The translations under genes and the position numbers were made by a program. Of a stretch of 64,000 nt of DNA, positions 25,503 through 33,956 are shown one piece after another. The number at the start of each line of letters is the position of its first letter. The first letter of the stretch is position 1. The DNA comes from an uncultured Clostridia bacterium (GTDB lineage: Bacteria > Bacillota > Clostridia > Christensenellales > Borkfalkiaceae), in assembly GCA_949283125.1 (NCBI GenBank), contig CASDRK010000018.1, positions 62,001 through 126,000 on the forward strand, written 5' to 3'. Below the pieces are notes generated by a model that saw nothing but the letters and a program-made list of their open reading frames with translations, was not told where the DNA came from and ran no database searches.

Positions 25503-26100
25503 CTTTCTCGCCGTGGACACCTCGTCCGGATATCTCACCGTGCTTGCGCGCAAGGGCGGCAGAACTGTTGCGCGCCATACCGAAGACTGCGCCATGCGCC
25601 ACTCCGTCATTCTGATGGACGAGATAGATCAGGCTATGGAGCAGGCGGGGCTGACCCCTGAAGAGTGCGCGTTCTTCGCCGCGGTCACGGGGCCGGGTTC
25701 GTTCACGGGTATAAGGATAGGCCTGTCCACCGTCAAGGGGCTGGCTCTGGCCGCGGGCAAGCCCGTCGTCGGCGTCACTTCGTTCGACCTCATCGCATAC
25801 AATGTAAAAGGCGGCGCGCCCTTCGGGGTGGTCATCGACGCCATGCGCGGCAACTGCTATTTCGCCGCTTACGACGCCTGCGGCGTGCAGAACGTTGCGC
25901 CCCGCTGCGTCGCGGCGGCCGAGGTCGCCGCATGCGGACTTCCGCTTTACGGGTTTGAAGAGCTTGCGTTTGAAAATTACACCAAACTCAACGCCGGCGA
26001 CTGTCTGCCCGCCGCCGTCGAGGCGGCGGCCCGCGGGGGCTTCGGCGGACTGCACGCGCTGTACGTGCGCAAAAGTCAGGCGGAGGAGAATGCAGAATGA
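25495..26100 (+). CDS. tsaB: tRNA t6A synthesis protein TsaB
   Basis: A 201-residue ASKHA-fold protein: FLAVDTSSGYLTV at the N-terminus, H-S-V-I-L-MDEI and the strongly conserved GPGSFTGIRIGLSTVKGLA (about 64-82). TsaB is the inactive scaffold paralogue of TsaD and binds TsaD and TsaE. Length is slightly short for the family (about 230) but complete. It overlaps tsaE (8 bp) and rimI (ATGA at 26097-26100); GAGGGAG just upstream is its RBS. Confidence 0.94.
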   Translation: MTDFLAVDTSSGYLTVLARKGGRTVARHTEDCAMRHSVILMDEIDQAMEQAGLTPEECAFFAAVTGPGSFTGIRIGLSTVKGLALAAGKPVVGVTSFDLIAYNVKGGAPFGVVIDAMRGNCYFAAYDACGVQNVAPRCVAAAEVAACGLPLYGFEELAFENYTKLNAGDCLPAAVEAAARGGFGGLHALYVRKSQAEENAE

Positions 26101-26537
26101 CGCTCCGCCGCTGGAAATTTGAAGATATCCTTGCGCTCGCCGCCCTCGAGGAGCAGTGTTTTCAATCGGACAGATGGTCCTACCGCACCTTCGCCGCGTG
26201 CTACGAAAACCCCGCCTTTTACGGCGTGGTGGCGGAGGAGGACGGCGAGATCGTCGGTTACGGCGGAATAACCGTGGCGGCCGACAGCGCCGACGTGGAA
26301 AACGTGCTGGTTGCCGAGCGCTTCCGTCGCTGCGGCTTAGGCGGCGAGATAGTGTCCGCACTCGTCGAACATGCCCGCGCGGCGGGCGCGGCGGACGTGT
26401 TTTTGGAAGTGCGCGTATCCAACGCGCCCGCCATGCGGCTGTATCTCAAGTGCGGCTTTGCCGGCGCGTATGCGCGCACGCGATACTATTCCGACGGCGA
26501 GGACTGTCTGGTCATGCGCTTGAATCTCGCCCGCTGA
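26097..26537 (+). CDS. rimI: Ribosomal protein alanine N-acetyltransferase RimI-like
   Basis: A 146-residue GNAT acetyltransferase: the acetyl-CoA loop around VENVLVAERFRRCGLGG and the C-terminal FLEVRVSNAPAMRLYLKCGF, the usual RimI signature. In this family it acetylates the N-terminus of S18 and possibly other proteins. Start overlaps the tsaB stop, so it is translationally coupled. Placement next to tsaE/tsaB is standard. Confidence 0.9.
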   Translation: MTLRRWKFEDILALAALEEQCFQSDRWSYRTFAACYENPAFYGVVAEEDGEIVGYGGITVAADSADVENVLVAERFRRCGLGGEIVSALVEHARAAGAADVFLEVRVSNAPAMRLYLKCGFAGAYARTRYYSDGEDCLVMRLNLAR

Positions 26538-26561
26538 ATTTATTTAAAGGGGGTAACGGCC

Positions 26562-27284
26562 ATGCTCATCGGCGGCAGATTCGTCAGCGTCGCGCGCGAA
26601 GGCAGGGGCGTGCCGCTGCTCTTCGCTCACGGCTACATGTCCGATAAGCGTAGCTTTTACCATCAGATAAAGTATTTTTCGGGGCGCGGCTTTGAATGCG
26701 TCTCGTTCGACTTCCCCGGCTTCGGCCGTTCTGCGCCCCTCGTTGATGAGTGGTCCGTGGGCGATTACGCCTCATGGCTCGCCAAATTCATCGCCGCGCA
26801 GGATCTGGGCCGTCCCCACATCGTGGCGCACTCGTTCGGCGCGCGCGTGGCGTTCAGGCTTCTCGGCGAGCAAAACATGGCCGACAGGCTCGTCATCGTC
26901 GGCGGCGCGGGGCTTGTAAAACCGCGTTCGGCCGCATATATGCGCAAGGTAAAGGCCTACAGGGCGGTTAAAAAGATTGCCCCCGCGTTTGCCGAAAGGC
27001 ACTTCGGCAGCGCCGAATACCGCGCCCTGCCGCCGGTCATGCGCGGCAGCTACAAAAAGATAGTCAACGAGGATCTGCGCTCCTGCGCCGCGCGCATAAG
27101 CAACAGAACGCTCCTCGTCTACGGCGAGGACGACCGGGTCACGCCGGCGGAGGAGGAGGGGCGGATCTTCCGCGCGCTCATCGCCGACAGTTCGCTTATG
27201 GTAATGCGCGGCGATCATTTCTGTTTCAGCCGCTATCCCGAAATTTTCAACCGCGCCGTGCTGGCGTTCCTTACGGAGGAGTAA
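26562..27284 (+). CDS. Alpha/beta-fold hydrolase
   Basis: A 240-residue hydrolase. Oxyanion segment FAHGYMSDKRSF, nucleophile Ser91 in AHSFGAR, acid Asp190 or Asp191 in YGEDDRVTP, and His219 in RGDHFCF complete the triad. No lid or signal peptide is apparent, so it is cytosolic. It lies 24 nt after rimI with an AAAGGGGG RBS and abuts the MurF-like gene. The substrate is unknown; position among cell-wall genes suggests an ester or amide linked to envelope metabolism, which is speculative. Confidence 0.85.
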   Translation: MLIGGRFVSVAREGRGVPLLFAHGYMSDKRSFYHQIKYFSGRGFECVSFDFPGFGRSAPLVDEWSVGDYASWLAKFIAAQDLGRPHIVAHSFGARVAFRLLGEQNMADRLVIVGGAGLVKPRSAAYMRKVKAYRAVKKIAPAFAERHFGSAEYRALPPVMRGSYKKIVNEDLRSCAARISNRTLLVYGEDDRVTPAEEEGRIFRALIADSSLMVMRGDHFCFSRYPEIFNRAVLAFLTEE

Positions 27285-28886
27285 ATGGGAATTTTCATAT
27301 CCGTGCCAAAGACCATAGAGTGCGTGGCGATAGCCGTGTTCTTCGCGTTCGCCATGCTGCTTTCTTCGGCAAAGCTTTTAGGCATACTTCAGTCCTGCAC
27401 CTATTCGGGCAAAAAGCTCGTTATATGGGCGGCAAAAAAATACAATCTCACGCTCGGGCGGCATCTGCTGCTTGCGCTTTGCTGCGCTCTCGCCTGCGCC
27501 GTGCTCTCGCTCTCTTTCTCCTTCGCAGGTCAATGGGCGTGCGTCATAGGTCTCGCCGCGTACGTAATATTTTTTACGCTGTTCGTGATAGCCGATACCC
27601 GTCTGTCCCTGCGCAGCCCGGCCACGCTCACGCCCCGCTTCGGGCGGCTGATGGCTTCGGTCTGGCTGGTCAACGCTGTGATAGCCTATCTGCTCGTCAC
27701 CTTGCTCAATTTTGCCGATCACGTGTGGGGCAACGCCCTCTTCGGCAATCTCAAGTACGTCGTTCTCTCCGTGCTCCCTCTGTGCATTCTGCCCATAGTC
27801 TGTCTGTCCAACGCGGTCATAAAGCTGTACGAAGTGCCCCGCAACGCGCGCTACGTCCGCGCCGCGGCGGCAAAGCTCGGCTCGGCGCACCTCACGGTCG
27901 TGGGCATCACGGGCAGTTACGGCAAGACGAGCGCGAAAAAGATACTCGCCGCTCTGCTTTCGCCGAAATACAGGGTGCTGTCCACGCCCCGCTCGCACAA
28001 CACGCCGCTGGGCGTCTCCAAGACGATAAATCAGGCCGATATTTCGCTTTACGACGTGTTCATAGCCGAAATGGGCGCCAGACATGTGGGCGACATCGCC
28101 GAACTGTGCGCGCTCTGCCCGCCCGATTATTCCGTCATCACGGGCATATGCCCCCAGCATCTCGAAAGTTTCGGCAGCGTGCAGAACATAATAAAGGGCA
28201 AGGGCGAAATTTTGCAGAACACAAAAAAGCGCGCCTTCATCGCGGCCGACTGCTTTGAAGATTTTGTCTCTTTCGGCGGCGACAAGGTAAGGTGCGACGC
28301 CGCTTCGGATATCGTCGCCGACTGCGACGGCACGTCGTTCACGCTCACCCTCGGCGACAGCTCGCGCCGCGTTCATACCCGGCTTCTGGGCGCGCACGCG
28401 GCCTCCAACATAGCGCTCTGCGCTTGCTGCGCATACGAGATGGGCGTTTCGTTCGATGATATATGCGGCGCTATCGAGGGGTTGGACTATGTGGAGCACC
28501 GCCTTCAGCTTATAAAGAGCAACGGCGTGAACATAATCGACGACGGCTACAACGCCAACATAAAGGGCGCCGAAGCCGCGCTGGAGGTGCTTAAAACCTT
28601 CGGCGGCAGAAAGATAGTCGTCACCCCCGGGCTGGTGGAGCTCGGCATTCTCGACCGCGAGGAAAACGCCGCGCTCGGCGCAAAACTCGTCGGGTTCGAC
28701 AATGTGATCCTCGTCGGCGATACGCTCGTGGGATACGTAAAGAGCGGGTATCTCGCCGCCGGCGGCGACGAGAGCAGGCTGCGCGTCGTGCCCACGCTGT
28801 ATGCGGCGGAGGACGTCATAGCCGGCATCGTCTCCCGCGGGGACACCGTGCTGTTTCTAAACGACCTGCCCGACGTTTACGCCTGA
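27285..28886 (+). CDS. MurF-like ligase with membrane N-terminus
   Basis: A 533-residue protein. About 185 N-terminal residues contain four hydrophobic segments (near 8-30, 60-85, 87-103 and 123-165) instead of the soluble UMP-binding domain of MurF. A Mur ligase core follows: P-loop VVGITGSYGKTSAKK (about 205-219), NTPLGVSKTIN, FIAEMGARHVGDI, the H-A-A-SN-I-A-LC motif and the C-terminal VTPGLVELG. The expected reaction is ATP-dependent addition of D-Ala-D-Ala to UDP-MurNAc-tripeptide, supported by ddl immediately downstream. The membrane anchor and missing N-domain leave room for another amide-bond ligase role, for example on a lipid-linked substrate. Confidence 0.82.
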   Translation: MGIFISVPKTIECVAIAVFFAFAMLLSSAKLLGILQSCTYSGKKLVIWAAKKYNLTLGRHLLLALCCALACAVLSLSFSFAGQWACVIGLAAYVIFFTLFVIADTRLSLRSPATLTPRFGRLMASVWLVNAVIAYLLVTLLNFADHVWGNALFGNLKYVVLSVLPLCILPIVCLSNAVIKLYEVPRNARYVRAAAAKLGSAHLTVVGITGSYGKTSAKKILAALLSPKYRVLSTPRSHNTPLGVSKTINQADISLYDVFIAEMGARHVGDIAELCALCPPDYSVITGICPQHLESFGSVQNIIKGKGEILQNTKKRAFIAADCFEDFVSFGGDKVRCDAASDIVADCDGTSFTLTLGDSSRRVHTRLLGAHAASNIALCACCAYEMGVSFDDICGAIEGLDYVEHRLQLIKSNGVNIIDDGYNANIKGAEAALEVLKTFGGRKIVVTPGLVELGILDREENAALGAKLVGFDNVILVGDTLVGYVKSGYLAAGGDESRLRVVPTLYAAEDVIAGIVSRGDTVLFLNDLPDVYA

Positions 28887-28977
28887 AGGCGCTGCGTCGG
28901 ACCGCGCGCGGCGTCCGCGCCGTCTGTCACACAAGAAGCACCCGAGCTGAAAAATTTTTGGCGGAGGTGTTTTTTTC

Positions 28978-30060
28978 ATGCAAAAAAATATAGCTGTGTT
29001 CTTCGGCGGCGTTTCGGGCGAAAACGAAATATCCGTCATAACGGGCGTGATGGTGTGCAACGTTTTAAGGCGCGGGGGATACCGCGCCGTGCCGGTGTAT
29101 ATAACGCAGAGCGGCGAATACATCTGCGGCGAAGCCCTCGCCGACATAAAAAATTATGCCGGCGGCGCCAGGCCCGAAGGCCGCGCCGCGGCGTTTGTTC
29201 CGGGCGGGCTTGCTCTTTTGTCCCGCCGCGGCAAAATAAAGGAGCGGCTGCCGCTCTATTGCGCCGTCAACTGCTGTCACGGCGGCTGGGGCGAGGGCGG
29301 CGGCATAAGCGGGCTCTGCCGCGCCATGTCCGTGCCGCTGGCGTCGGCGGGCGTGTTTGAAAGCGCGGCCTGTCTCGACAAGCGCCTCACCAAACTGTTG
29401 CTTTCGGCCCTCGGCGTGCCCGCTCTGGACTATGAATACGTCACCGACGTCGCCGGCGCGCGGAAAATATCAAATTTTCCCGTCGTAGTCAAGCCGGTCA
29501 GTCTGGGCTCGTCCATAGGCGTTGTCAGGGCGGACGATCCCGATCAGCTCGCCGCGGCCGTCGCCGCCGCGCTCGAGCTGGACAGCGGCGCCATCATCGA
29601 GCGGTACATACGCGACCGCAGGGAGTACAACTGCGCCGTGTATGCGTCCGAAGGCGAAGTAGTCGTCTCCCCGTGCGAGGAGCTGTGCGGCGGCGATCTG
29701 CTCACCTACGACGACAAATACTCCGGCGGCGGCAAACGGATATTCCCCGCCGATATCGGGCGCGAACTGTCCGACCGCATCCGCGGCTGCGCGCGCAAGG
29801 TGTATTGCGCTTTCGGCATGCGCGGCGTGGTGCGCATGGATTTCCTTGCGGAGGGGAACGACGTGTACCTCAGCGAGATCAACACCGTGCCCGGCTCGCT
29901 TTCGCAGTATCTCGTCTCCTCAGATTACGCCGATTTCAGCGGCGTGCTCGCCTCGCTCATCGGCAGGGCGCGCGCGGACTTTGCCGCCGAGCGCTCCAAG
30001 CTGCTGATAAATACGGGCATCATCAACAATTTTGCCTCAAACGCTTGCAAAATAAAGTAA
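28978..30060 (+). CDS. ddl: D-alanine--D-alanine ligase family protein
   Basis: A 360-residue ATP-grasp enzyme. The N-terminal GGVSGENEIS replaces the usual GG-S-EHE-S (His to Asn). VVKPVSLGSSIGV, EIINTVPG-type EINTVPGSLSQY near the C-terminus and a final conserved Asn-rich helix are present. It makes D-Ala-D-Ala for the MurF-type step encoded just upstream. GGAGGTG lies 12 nt before the ATG. A D-Ala-D-Xaa specificity cannot be excluded given the altered N-terminal motif. Confidence 0.87.
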   Translation: MQKNIAVFFGGVSGENEISVITGVMVCNVLRRGGYRAVPVYITQSGEYICGEALADIKNYAGGARPEGRAAAFVPGGLALLSRRGKIKERLPLYCAVNCCHGGWGEGGGISGLCRAMSVPLASAGVFESAACLDKRLTKLLLSALGVPALDYEYVTDVAGARKISNFPVVVKPVSLGSSIGVVRADDPDQLAAAVAAALELDSGAIIERYIRDRREYNCAVYASEGEVVVSPCEELCGGDLLTYDDKYSGGGKRIFPADIGRELSDRIRGCARKVYCAFGMRGVVRMDFLAEGNDVYLSEINTVPGSLSQYLVSSDYADFSGVLASLIGRARADFAAERSKLLINTGIINNFASNACKIK

Positions 30061-30105
30061 AAATATAGTAAACTTATTGTAAACCGCAAATTACGGGAGA
30101 TATAC

Positions 30106-31308
30106 ATGAACAGAATAAAAATGACAACGCCCATAGTCGAAATGGACGGTGACGAAATGACGCGCGTGCTGTGGCGCTGGATAAAGCAATTGCTCATAGA
30201 GCCCTATGTCGATCTGCGCACGGAGTATTACGATCTGGGCCTGCCCGAGCGCGACAGAACGGACGACGCCGTGACGACGGCCGCGGCCGAAGCCACGCGC
30301 CGGCTGGGTGTGGCCGTGAAGTGCGCCACCATAACGCCCAACGCGCAGAGAGTGGAGGAGTACGGTCTGAAAAAGATGTGGAAGTCCCCCAACGGCACCA
30401 TACGCCGCATTCTGGACGGCACGGTCTTCCGCGAACCCATTCTCATTGAAGGCATAACGCCCTACCTGCCCGGCTGGCGCAAGCCCGTCGTGCTCGCCCG
30501 CCACGCCTACGGCGACGTCTACAATGCCGTCGAGTGCCGCGTCCGCGCCGGGCAGACGGCTTATCTGGTCGTGGAGGACAAAGACGGCGAAGTTTCACGC
30601 CTGAAGGTGCACGGGTTCGACGGCGACGGCATAGTTCAGGGCATGCACAACCTCGACGGCTCCATAGCTTCCTTTGCGCGCAGCTGTTTCGGCTACGCGC
30701 TGGAGAGACGCCTGCCCGTCTGGTTCGGCGCCAAGGACACCATTTCCAAGATCTACGACCACCGCTTCAAGGATATTTTCGACGAGGTGTACCGCAGCGA
30801 ATATGCCGAAAAGTTCGCCGGCGCCGGCATAGAGTATCTTTATACCCTCATAGACGATGCCGTCGCCCGCGTCGTGCGCAGCGAAGGCGGCGTGCTGTGG
30901 GCATGCAAAAATTACGACGGCGACGTGATGAGCGACATGGTCGCCACGGCCTGCGGCTCGCTGGGCATGATGAGCTCCGTGCTCGTCTCGCCGGACGGCA
31001 AGTACGAATATGAAGCCGCGCACGGCACCGTGACCCGGCACTATTATAAATACCTCAAGGGCGAGGAGACGTCCACCAACTCCGTCGCCACCATCTGGGC
31101 ATGGTCGGGCGCGCTCAGAAAGCGCGGAGAGTTGGACGGCAACACCGCCCTTGCCGATTTTGCCGACAGGCTCGAACGTGCCGTCGTCGACGCTATCTCT
31201 TCGGGCTGCATGACGGGCGACCTCGTGCCGCTCTTCCGCCGCGAAGGCGTGCAGGCGCGCAAACTCTCGTCCCGCGCGTTCCTTCAGGAAGTTGCTGCCA
31301 GACTTTGA
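30106..31308 (+). CDS. icd: NADP-dependent isocitrate dehydrogenase, eukaryote-like type
   Basis: A 400-residue enzyme with IVEMDGDEMTRVLW at the N-terminus, the substrate loop KSPNGTIRRILDGTVFREPI, NYDGDVMSDMVA and the nucleotide-site EAAHGTVTRHYYKY. This is the homodimeric type II family found in eukaryotes and some bacteria. It oxidatively decarboxylates isocitrate to 2-oxoglutarate, probably for glutamate synthesis in an anaerobe with a branched TCA pathway. GGGAG precedes the ATG. A hairpin follows at 31343. Confidence 0.93.
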   Translation: MNRIKMTTPIVEMDGDEMTRVLWRWIKQLLIEPYVDLRTEYYDLGLPERDRTDDAVTTAAAEATRRLGVAVKCATITPNAQRVEEYGLKKMWKSPNGTIRRILDGTVFREPILIEGITPYLPGWRKPVVLARHAYGDVYNAVECRVRAGQTAYLVVEDKDGEVSRLKVHGFDGDGIVQGMHNLDGSIASFARSCFGYALERRLPVWFGAKDTISKIYDHRFKDIFDEVYRSEYAEKFAGAGIEYLYTLIDDAVARVVRSEGGVLWACKNYDGDVMSDMVATACGSLGMMSSVLVSPDGKYEYEAAHGTVTRHYYKYLKGEETSTNSVATIWAWSGALRKRGELDGNTALADFADRLERAVVDAISSGCMTGDLVPLFRREGVQARKLSSRAFLQEVAARL

Positions 31309-31342
31309 CTATCCGCGATTTTGTCCTGCGCTTCGGCGTTCG

Positions 31343-31377
31343 GCGGCGCGGGAGACCGGTACGGTCTCCCGCGCCGC
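31343..31377 (+). terminator. Perfect 15-bp hairpin after icd
   Basis: Arms 31343-31357 and 31363-31377, loop GGTAC. No T-run follows, so it may be a 3'-end stabiliser or factor-dependent terminator rather than a classical intrinsic one. Confidence 0.5.
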
Positions 31378-31471
31378 ATGCGTTTGCGCCCGCGCCGAGC
31401 CCGGATGCGCGGATGTGCGGACAAAAATTTGCAATTTTGCCCGTTATCCGATAAATTTTTATTGATATTTG

Positions 31472-31500
31472 ATTATTTATATGTTATAATATATGAAGTT
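31472..31500 (+). promoter_or_regulatory. Sigma-A promoter of the hydrogenase operon
   Basis: TTGATA 31472-31477, 17-nt spacer, TATAAT 31495-31500, in an AT-rich stretch. An AGGAGG lies just upstream of the ATG at 31560. Confidence 0.82.
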
Positions 31501-31559
31501 TTTGCGTTGGGCGGGATACTGTCGTCAAACTCAACGCTCACATAGGATAGGAGGTTGTT

Positions 31560-32057
31560 ATGAAAGAATGTGAAGGCGCATGCGGCACGGCCGAACAGGC
31601 CGCAAAGCTTCAGGCCGTCATAGAGCAGTCCCGCTCTACCCCCGGCTGTCTCATGCACATTTTGCAGGAGGCGCAGGCCATTTACGGCTATCTGCCCCTG
31701 CCCGTTCAGAAGACGATAGCGGAAGGGCTCAACATTTCCCTTTCGGAAGTTTACGGCGTCGCCACTTTTTACTCGCAGTTTTCCCTGAAGCCCAAGGGCA
31801 AATATAAAATATCCGTCTGCCTCGGCACGGCGTGCTACGTAAAGGGGTCGGACAAGATCCTCGGCGAAGTTGAAAGCGAGCTGGGCATCAAGTGCGGCGA
31901 ATGCACCGAAGACGGCCTGTTCTCGCTGGACAGCTGCCGCTGCGTCGGCGCATGCGGTCTTGCACCCGTAATGATGGTAAACGAGGACGTCCACGGCAGG
32001 CTCACGCCCGACATGGTCAAGGGCATACTCGACGGATACAGGAGGAACGAGGGATGA
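31560..32057 (+). CDS. nuoE: NuoE/HydC-type [2Fe-2S] subunit of bifurcating hydrogenase
   Basis: A 165-residue thioredoxin-like ferredoxin: helical N-terminus (GCLMHILQEAQAIYGYLP, VYGVATFYSQF) then the four cluster cysteines in CLGTACYVKG and SCRCVGACGLAP. It is the small subunit of HydABC/HndA-D type complexes that pass electrons between NAD(P)H, ferredoxin and H2. The stop overlaps the nuoF start (ATGA, 32054-32057). Confidence 0.93.
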   Translation: MKECEGACGTAEQAAKLQAVIEQSRSTPGCLMHILQEAQAIYGYLPLPVQKTIAEGLNISLSEVYGVATFYSQFSLKPKGKYKISVCLGTACYVKGSDKILGEVESELGIKCGECTEDGLFSLDSCRCVGACGLAPVMMVNEDVHGRLTPDMVKGILDGYRRNEG

Positions 32058-33946
32058 CTATAAAGGAAATAGACAATATCCGTTCAAAAAAGAAGGCGCT
32101 CATCGACGTCCGCCGCGTCGTCCGCGAACAGGGCGAAAAGCTGGCCAAACAGACGGGCTATCGCAAGCAGGTGCTCGTCTGCGGCGGCACGGGCTGCACT
32201 TCGTCGCACTCCATGAAGGTCATCGAACAGCTCGAAAAGTCCGTCAAGGAACTTAAGCTCGACGACGTTTTAATAGTCAAAACGGGCTGCTTCGGGCTCT
32301 GCTCGCTCGGCCCCATCATGATAGTCTATCCCGAGGGCGCGTTCTATGCACAGATGACGCCAGAACACGCCAAAACCGTGGCCGAGACCCATCTCGTAAA
32401 GGGCGGCAGCATAGTAAAGGAGCTGCTCTATCAGGGCACGGTGGCGGAGGACGGCACCATAATCCCCTTTGCCGAAACGCCCTTCTATAAAAAGCAGATG
32501 CGCATAGCTCTGCGCAACTGCGGCGTCATCGCTCCGGAAGACATCGAAGAAGCCATCGCCGCCGGCGACTATACCGCGCTCGAAAAGGTGCTCACGTCCA
32601 TGAGCCCCGACGACGTGATAAACGAAGTTTCCGCATCCGGCCTGCGTGGCCGCGGCGGCGCGGGATTCCCCACGGGGCGCAAATGGTCGTTCGCCAAGGC
32701 GTCGCAGGGCGACGTAAAGTACGTTGTCTGCAACGCCGACGAAGGCGACCCCGGTGCGTTCATGGACAGGTCCGTGCTCGAAGGCGACCCCCATTGCGTG
32801 CTGGAGGCCATGACGATAGCCGGCTACGCCATAGGCGCCCATCAGGGCTACATATACGTGCGCGCGGAATATCCCGTCGCCGTTCACCGCCTTCAGATAG
32901 CAATAAGGCAGGCGCGCGAATACGGCCTGCTCGGCAAAAACATACTCGGTCAGGGCTTTGACTTCGACATAGAGATCCGTCTCGGCGCGGGCGCGTTCGT
33001 CTGCGGCGAGGAGACCGCGCTTCTCACTTCCATCGAAGGCCATCGCGGCGAACCCCGTCCCCGTCCGCCCTTCCCCGCAGTCAAGGGCCTGTTCGACAAG
33101 CCCACCATAATCAACAATGTCGAAACATGGGCCAACATCAATCCCATAATCGTCAACGGCGCCGCGTGGTTCGCCCGCATAGGCACGCGCACTTCTGCCG
33201 GCACAAAGGTTTTCGCCCTCGGCGGCAAGATAACCAACGTCGGCCTTGTGGAAGTTCCCATGGGCACCACCCTGCGCGAGATAGTGGAGGAGATAGGCGG
33301 CGGCATTCCCGGCGGCAAAAAGTTCAAGGCCGCGCAGACGGGCGGCCCTTCCGGCGGATGCATCCCCGCGGAGTGCATCGATACTCCCATAGACTACGAT
33401 TCGCTCCTCGCCATCGGCTCCATGATGGGTTCGGGCGGAATGATAATTCTGGACGAAAACGACTGCATGGTCGATATCTCCAAATTCTATCTCGAATTCA
33501 CCGCCGACGAAAGCTGCGGCAAGTGCACCCCCTGCCGCATAGGCACAAAAAGGCTTCTGCAGCTTCTTACCAAGATAACCGAAGGAAAGGGCGAACCAGA
33601 AGACCTCGTAAAGATAGAGGAGCTTGCGTCCCATATGAAGCAGTCCTCGCTGTGCGCGCTCGGTCAGTCCGCGCCCAACCCCATACTGTCCACCCTGCGC
33701 TACTTCCGTCAGGAGTATGTGGACCACATCGAAAAGAAGCACTGCGCCGGCGGCGTATGTAAGGCTCTCCTTACTTACTCCATCGACCCCGAAAAGTGCC
33801 GCGGATGCACGCTCTGCGCCCGCAACTGTCCCACTCACGCCATCACCGGCAAGGTGCGCGAGGCGCACGTCATCGACAAGGATATCTGCATAAAGTGCGG
33901 ACTGTGCCTTGCCAACTGCAAGTTCGGCGCCGTGGTAAGGAATTGA
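32054..33946 (+). CDS. nuoF: NuoF/HydB-type NADH-binding flavoprotein subunit
   Basis: A 630-residue subunit. Order: N-terminal thioredoxin-like [2Fe-2S] domain (CGGTGCTSSHS ... CFGLCSLGP, about 35-90), FMN/NAD domain (GLRGRGGAGFPTGRKW, NADEGDPGAF), SLBB domain, the [4Fe-4S] motif ESCGKCTPCRIGTKR, and a C-terminal two-cluster ferredoxin (CRGCTLCARNCPTHA, CIKCGLCLANCKFG). This domain set is typical of electron-bifurcating HydB/HndC. The start at 32054 is preferred because it overlaps nuoE's stop behind AGGAGG; an earlier in-frame ATG lies inside nuoE. Confidence 0.95.
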   Translation: MTIKEIDNIRSKKKALIDVRRVVREQGEKLAKQTGYRKQVLVCGGTGCTSSHSMKVIEQLEKSVKELKLDDVLIVKTGCFGLCSLGPIMIVYPEGAFYAQMTPEHAKTVAETHLVKGGSIVKELLYQGTVAEDGTIIPFAETPFYKKQMRIALRNCGVIAPEDIEEAIAAGDYTALEKVLTSMSPDDVINEVSASGLRGRGGAGFPTGRKWSFAKASQGDVKYVVCNADEGDPGAFMDRSVLEGDPHCVLEAMTIAGYAIGAHQGYIYVRAEYPVAVHRLQIAIRQAREYGLLGKNILGQGFDFDIEIRLGAGAFVCGEETALLTSIEGHRGEPRPRPPFPAVKGLFDKPTIINNVETWANINPIIVNGAAWFARIGTRTSAGTKVFALGGKITNVGLVEVPMGTTLREIVEEIGGGIPGGKKFKAAQTGGPSGGCIPAECIDTPIDYDSLLAIGSMMGSGGMIILDENDCMVDISKFYLEFTADESCGKCTPCRIGTKRLLQLLTKITEGKGEPEDLVKIEELASHMKQSSLCALGQSAPNPILSTLRYFRQEYVDHIEKKHCAGGVCKALLTYSIDPEKCRGCTLCARNCPTHAITGKVREAHVIDKDICIKCGLCLANCKFGAVVRN

Positions 33947-33956
33947 GGTGAATAAT

